Below are positions 6,926 through 10,117 of a DNA stretch of 10,117 bases, piece by piece. Positions within the stretch are counted from its first letter, which is position 1. The number at the start of each line of letters is the position of its first letter. The notes under the pieces are model-generated. The model searched no databases, was not told the origin of the DNA, and saw only the letters and a list, made by a program, of their open reading frames with translations. Origin of the DNA: Saccoglossus kowalevskii (taxonomy: Eukaryota > Hemichordata > Enteropneusta > Harrimaniidae). The translations under genes were made by a program, and so were the position numbers. The stretch lies in assembly GCF_000003605.2 (NCBI RefSeq), contig NW_003115542.1:1-10117 (forward strand), written 5' to 3'.

Positions 6926-7079
6926 AATGAATTATGGAACATGCATCTGGACAGATGGCATGTTCATTAAAGATGCCGAATGCCTTTTAGATTTTCCGAG
7001 GAAAGAAGTTATCCAAAATACATTTGAAGATACGGTGACATTGTTACTCCCTCACAAAACGTGTGTAAAGTGTAATTGA
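6926..7079 (+). CDS. Candidate terminal exon, Cys-rich, ends Cys-Asn-stop
   Basis: The frame is open from ATG at 6891 (TAA directly upstream at 6888) to TGA at 7077-7079. Splice-like AG sites lie at 6925 (CTCATTCATAG, fair pyrimidine content, phase 2) and 6954 (TGGACAG, poor tract, phase 1). The translation reads YGTCIWTDGMFIKDAEC, then a 27-residue non-repetitive stretch, and ends TCVKCN. Ly6-family domains typically have a Cys, then G-x-x-[VI] and another Cys, and finish with Cys-Asn. The Y-x-x-C-[LI]...[ND]-G-M-x-[VI]-K pattern also parallels the unspliced reading of the 4388 exon. It lacks the usual Cys-Cys pair and any GPI signal. AATAAA at 7347-7352 could serve as a polyadenylation signal. 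Entry through the 6954 site would match the phase of the 4504 donor and give a mature domain of about 80 residues, the normal size. A 62-codon chance ORF remains possible. Confidence 0.22.
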
Positions 7080-7880
7080 TAGACCCAGCGTTGTCAGTTG
7101 TGTACTGCATTGTTATTTTCAGCGGCCTCCGTTCATATCATTGTGTAGGGGGTTAGTACGATAACTGATTTAACTCAAATTCATGCATTTACATGACCAG
7201 AGAATGGCATACTGCATAACATGTCGACATCCCCAGAGACATGATCTGAATTACCAAATAGAACATTAACGAAAAGCAGTTCAATTCGTGTTAATTGTGT
7301 GTGCTCATTTCCACATTACAATAATATTTTACATCACATATATCTGAATAAAATATCGTATTGTTCGAAACTATAACGACAAATATTTAAAATTTAAGAG
7401 AAAAGATCAAAGCGAAATGATTTTGCTAATATTGAGAATTAATTTTGTCCAATTAATGGGTTATTGTTGGTTCATTGTCCTAGTCCGAGTGCTAGTGCTA
7501 GAAGATTGCTGGGTACTGTTTCAGTAAAAACACTTATTCAGCTGAACATAAGTCGAGAATTAAGTTACTTTAAAAACTTCTCCATGCGATATATTTTAAT
7601 GTTTATATTTAATACTAAATATTTACTTGATTTATGTAAAGTGCTTGATCGCGAAACGCATAAATATATATATGCCCATTAGCACTTCAAAATGATAATG
7701 ATTTTTGGAATCACATGTCTCTGTTACGAGCACTTTTTAATATTGTGTTTTGCTTTTCAATGTGTTGCGATGACATAATTCTGGTGAAAACGCTTTTTCA
7801 AAATGTGTATCTAGTGAGACTAGTTTTCAAAGTTGTGATAGTAAACATTTCAATAAAACATTTTCCCGATTGAAACGGAT
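7080..7880. other. Non-coding stretch downstream of the candidate exon
   Basis: No gene is supported. A plus-strand frame at 7464-7682 begins at TTG and has no recognisable domain. The 7347 AATAAA is the only signal worth noting. GCTAGTGCTAG near 7491-7501 is a short tandem repeat of GCTAGT. Confidence 0.5.
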
Positions 7881-8024
7881 GTTTATGGACGATAAAAGAA
7901 GTCACTGGTTCATGAAATATCATATTATTGTTATATTGTTTTTGAAATACATTTTTTATACTTTTTGTAGTATTAACCAATCATTGAGGATTTTATGGCC
8001 TGGGGAAATAAGCGTCCATAAAAT
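7881..8024. repeat. TTTATGG / CCATAAA inverted repeats
   Basis: ATTTTATGG (7990-7998) is the exact reverse complement of CCATAAAAT (8016-8024) across a 17-base loop. TTTATGGACG (7882-7891) is the exact reverse complement of CGTCCATAAA (8014-8023). One right arm therefore has two potential left partners, 26 and 142 bases apart. This could be a fragment of a small inverted-repeat element. No target duplication is visible. Confidence 0.4.
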
Positions 8025-8095
8025 ATTATAATCAAAATATGATATTAACGCATTTTATTGGCTGAAACATCAGTCATTTTAAATAAATGATATCA

Positions 8096-8145
8096 TGATT
8101 TGTGTTTTTATTTATAGTGAAATAATTAAATAAAAATAACAATCA
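8096..8145. repeat. Imperfect 19-base stem-loop
   Basis: 8096-8114 (TGATTTGTGTTTTTATTTA) and the reverse complement of 8127-8145 match at 16 of 19 positions across a 12-base loop. The arms are T/A-rich, so chance or a foldback element are both plausible. It lies 70 bases after the TTTATGG inverted repeats and may belong to the same old insertion. Confidence 0.35.
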
Positions 8146-9110
8146 CGACTGACTAACCAAATCAAACCACATGACCCCACAATGATTTGACACTTCATCA
8201 CGGATTATCATTATTGCCCACCGTAATTATGCAATGACGTATAGTTGTATGCAAATCATTTCATTACAGGTATATTAAATTGACAATCTATGTTCGATTG
8301 AAACGCAAGTAGAATGGTGCCACGTAATGTATAAAAATGACAAATTTGAATCGAACATTCAATATTGTATGTATACATTTCTCAACGTCACCTGACCTCA
8401 CTTCAATCGTCTCGCATTTAAAATCAATATTCCAAGTCTATTATTAAACGTTTATAACGTAACAAATAATTGACACAATATGTAATTACAAGATATTGCC
8501 ACATCAAAGAGTTGAAATTAAACTGTTATTGTTAACAATTATGAAAGTACTTCTACCGGCGTCTATTATCAGTAGAATAGTTTTGGATATATAAAAAGAT
8601 TTATAATGACTCCTGAACATGATAATGTAATTTCGAAGATATAAGCTAAACAATTCCAAACGTTTCCGTAAACCTCTGACCAATAATACCGCTATTGATA
8701 ATAACTGTATTGCACAACGACGTGAATGTTCAGTTACAAATTGTAATTCACTCTCTCAAAGCAAATGTAAGTCTTAAAAAGTGCTTATTTCCACACATTT
8801 TCATGTTGCCAGGTTTGAGCTAAAAACAATAAATAAATGTGAAGTATTAAATACATTGATTAAGGAATAGTTTGCCACGTTTCGTTAGTGTGTCAATCTT
8901 GCTATAGAGAAATTATTGTAAAAGAGACATCCATGTATGCGTATTGCTTATAAGTAACGCAATGATTTTCGTGTTAGGATTCAATGAACTAATATGATAT
9001 GGCTAGATGTATTCGACCATAATAATACGTGCAGCATGCACAGTTTGCTTAGTACATTCCACAGAGACTGAATGTATGATAGACAATTGCTAACAGTTGA
9101 CAAACAGAAA
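8146..9110. other. AT-rich non-coding stretch
   Basis: No gene is seen on either strand. An ATGCAAAT octamer lies at 8249-8256. The remainder shows no repeat, RNA or splice-bounded frame that I can support. Confidence 0.5.
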
Positions 9111-9111
9111 G

Positions 9112-9134
9112 CAATAAATATTTGATTGATTATT
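9112..9134 (+). repeat. LINE-like tail, AATAAATATTTGATTGATTATT
   Basis: An AATAAA motif is followed by a short TTGA/TTGATT reiteration, the style in which CR1/L2-type non-LTR elements end. The reiteration is only two units long and no coding remnant precedes it, so chance is a real alternative. Confidence 0.2.
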
Positions 9135-9787
9135 CATATTGTCTTGTAATAACATTGGGTCTTATAACATTTATTCTATCAAATACTCCATATATATTTC
9201 CCAGGGTCAGTGGCTTAGTTCTGTTATTTTGACTCACATTACATCTCGTGTTGACAAAAGCTAAAACTAAGATGGAATGTATACATAATGCACTGTGTTA
9301 TGAAAAATTAAATTAAATTCTACTGTGCTTATTGAGCATATCAGCATATCAGAAAGTCGAATTAACAACACTACAAAGTAAATATTCTAAATAGCAGACA
9401 AATCAAACTGTCGACAGTTGTCATCGTGTGTTTACACAGTCACAGTAAAATAGATTAAAATGTTCGCTGGAGTGTAAAGTCAATGTTTTACTTCTCATAC
9501 ATTGAGAATAGAAACAACTACCATGAATATAATCTCTTCGGAGTTTGCAAAGTCGAACAAGCAATCAATGAACGTCGAACATGATAACCACTGCATCATT
9601 TTACTAATACCGTATAGTGTTGCATTGTATACAGCCATGTAGGCTTTTTCAGAAGATTTAGCACACGATAAAGCATTGTAAATAAGTGAAGATTAACATT
9701 ATATATACCTTTCAATCAGGGTACAACATCAATCAAATGAAAACTCTATATCTACGAATAAATAATTATATTATCATAATTATATAA
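9135..9787. other. AT-rich non-coding stretch
   Basis: No gene is seen. A tandem pair of AGCATATC lies at 9335-9350, and the 14-bp palindrome AACTGTCGACAGTT at 9406-9419 is near chance expectation. Nothing else is structured. Confidence 0.5.
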
Positions 9788-9805
9788 CAATCAATCTTTA
9801 TTTTA
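9788..9805 (-). repeat. LINE-like tail on the minus strand
   Basis: Read on the minus strand this is TAAAATAAAGATTGATTG: an AATAAA motif followed directly by GATTGATTG. It is the mirror orientation of the 9112 tail, and the same caveats apply. Confidence 0.2.
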
Positions 9806-10117
9806 TCTTTACTCGTATTCGTCAACTATCATTAGTGTGTTGTTTCTAGAAACATACAAAGAGGACACGTAAGGCTGTTCCGTTATCATAAACGTTCTAC
9901 TGAATATCAAATAATGATCTCTCTCATTATTTAAAACACAATATAATATACGTTCAATTCCAGCCTATATGCATGATTATCTGTAAAGGATACATTCAAG
10001 CAAAGGTGTGGTAGACAGTTAAGTATGAATATCGTATCTGATCTCTAGACTTGCGAATACAAATGAATATTTGATTCTGTGACACTACTGGAAAATATTT
10101 CATACACCTGCTGCAAT
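9806..10117. other. AT-rich non-coding end of window
   Basis: No gene, RNA or repeat is recognised. AAGCAAAGGT near 9999 also occurs at 5-14, but the flanks do not match. Confidence 0.5.

Noticed and set aside
7361-7368. CGAAAC as the second half of another hammerhead
   Set aside because: No CTGATGA lies upstream and no stem II can be drawn.
7464-7682. Plus frame of 72 codons
   Set aside because: It starts at TTG and has no domain, coding signal or splice context.
7798-7980. Minus frame of 60 codons
   Set aside because: It overlaps the inverted-repeat region, has no domain, and its length is expected by chance.
9406-9419. 14-bp palindrome AACTGTCGACAGTT
   Set aside because: About one palindrome of this length is expected in 10 kb at this composition.
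1-10117. CRISPR array, prokaryotic operon or phage region
   Set aside because: There are no regularly spaced direct repeats, no long ORFs, no Shine-Dalgarno pattern and no conserved prokaryotic genes.

Overview
The window looks like intergenic or intronic DNA from a metazoan nuclear genome. It is AT-rich (roughly two thirds A+T by eye) and has no long open frame. No operon layout, ribosome-binding sites, rRNA or intact tRNA gene is visible. It does hold microsatellites, palindromes and decayed repeats. A hammerhead-ribozyme-like core of the kind carried by Penelope-like elements, LINE-style (TTGA)n tails and a B-box-like fragment fit a marine invertebrate, perhaps a mollusc. The organism is inference only.

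Layout. 1-514: no gene seen. 515-740: cluster of diverged ATATAATGGTGTT units. 741-1700: non-coding, with two octamer motifs. 1710-1952: GC-richer block open on the minus strand. 1953-2960: nothing firm beyond a short hydrophobic ORF at 2263. 2961-2998 (minus): hammerhead-like core. 3343-3400: perfect 58-bp palindrome centred on (TA)21. 4023-4129 and 4388-4504 (plus): two candidate cysteine-bearing exons with phase-1 acceptors. 4462-4528: two hairpins sharing the arm GTATGC. 4873-4900: LINE-like tail. 5418-5538: MITE-like inverted repeat flanked by a near-identical 10-bp direct repeat. 6247-6262: (AT)8. 6591-6624: B-box-like SINE remnant. 6926-7079 (plus): candidate terminal exon ending in Cys-Asn-stop. 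7880-8145: inverted repeats. 8170-10117: non-coding apart from two LINE-like tail motifs.

The best gene hypothesis is a small secreted or GPI-anchored three-finger (Ly6/uPAR/CD59-type) protein on the plus strand. The cysteine-bearing core exon would be at 4388-4504 and the last exon near 6926-7079, with an intron of about 2.4 kb. The first exon (signal peptide) would lie upstream. The cysteine spacing and phase-1 acceptor support it. The short length, poor acceptor for the last exon and missing canonical C-terminal cysteines weaken it, so all coding calls have low confidence.
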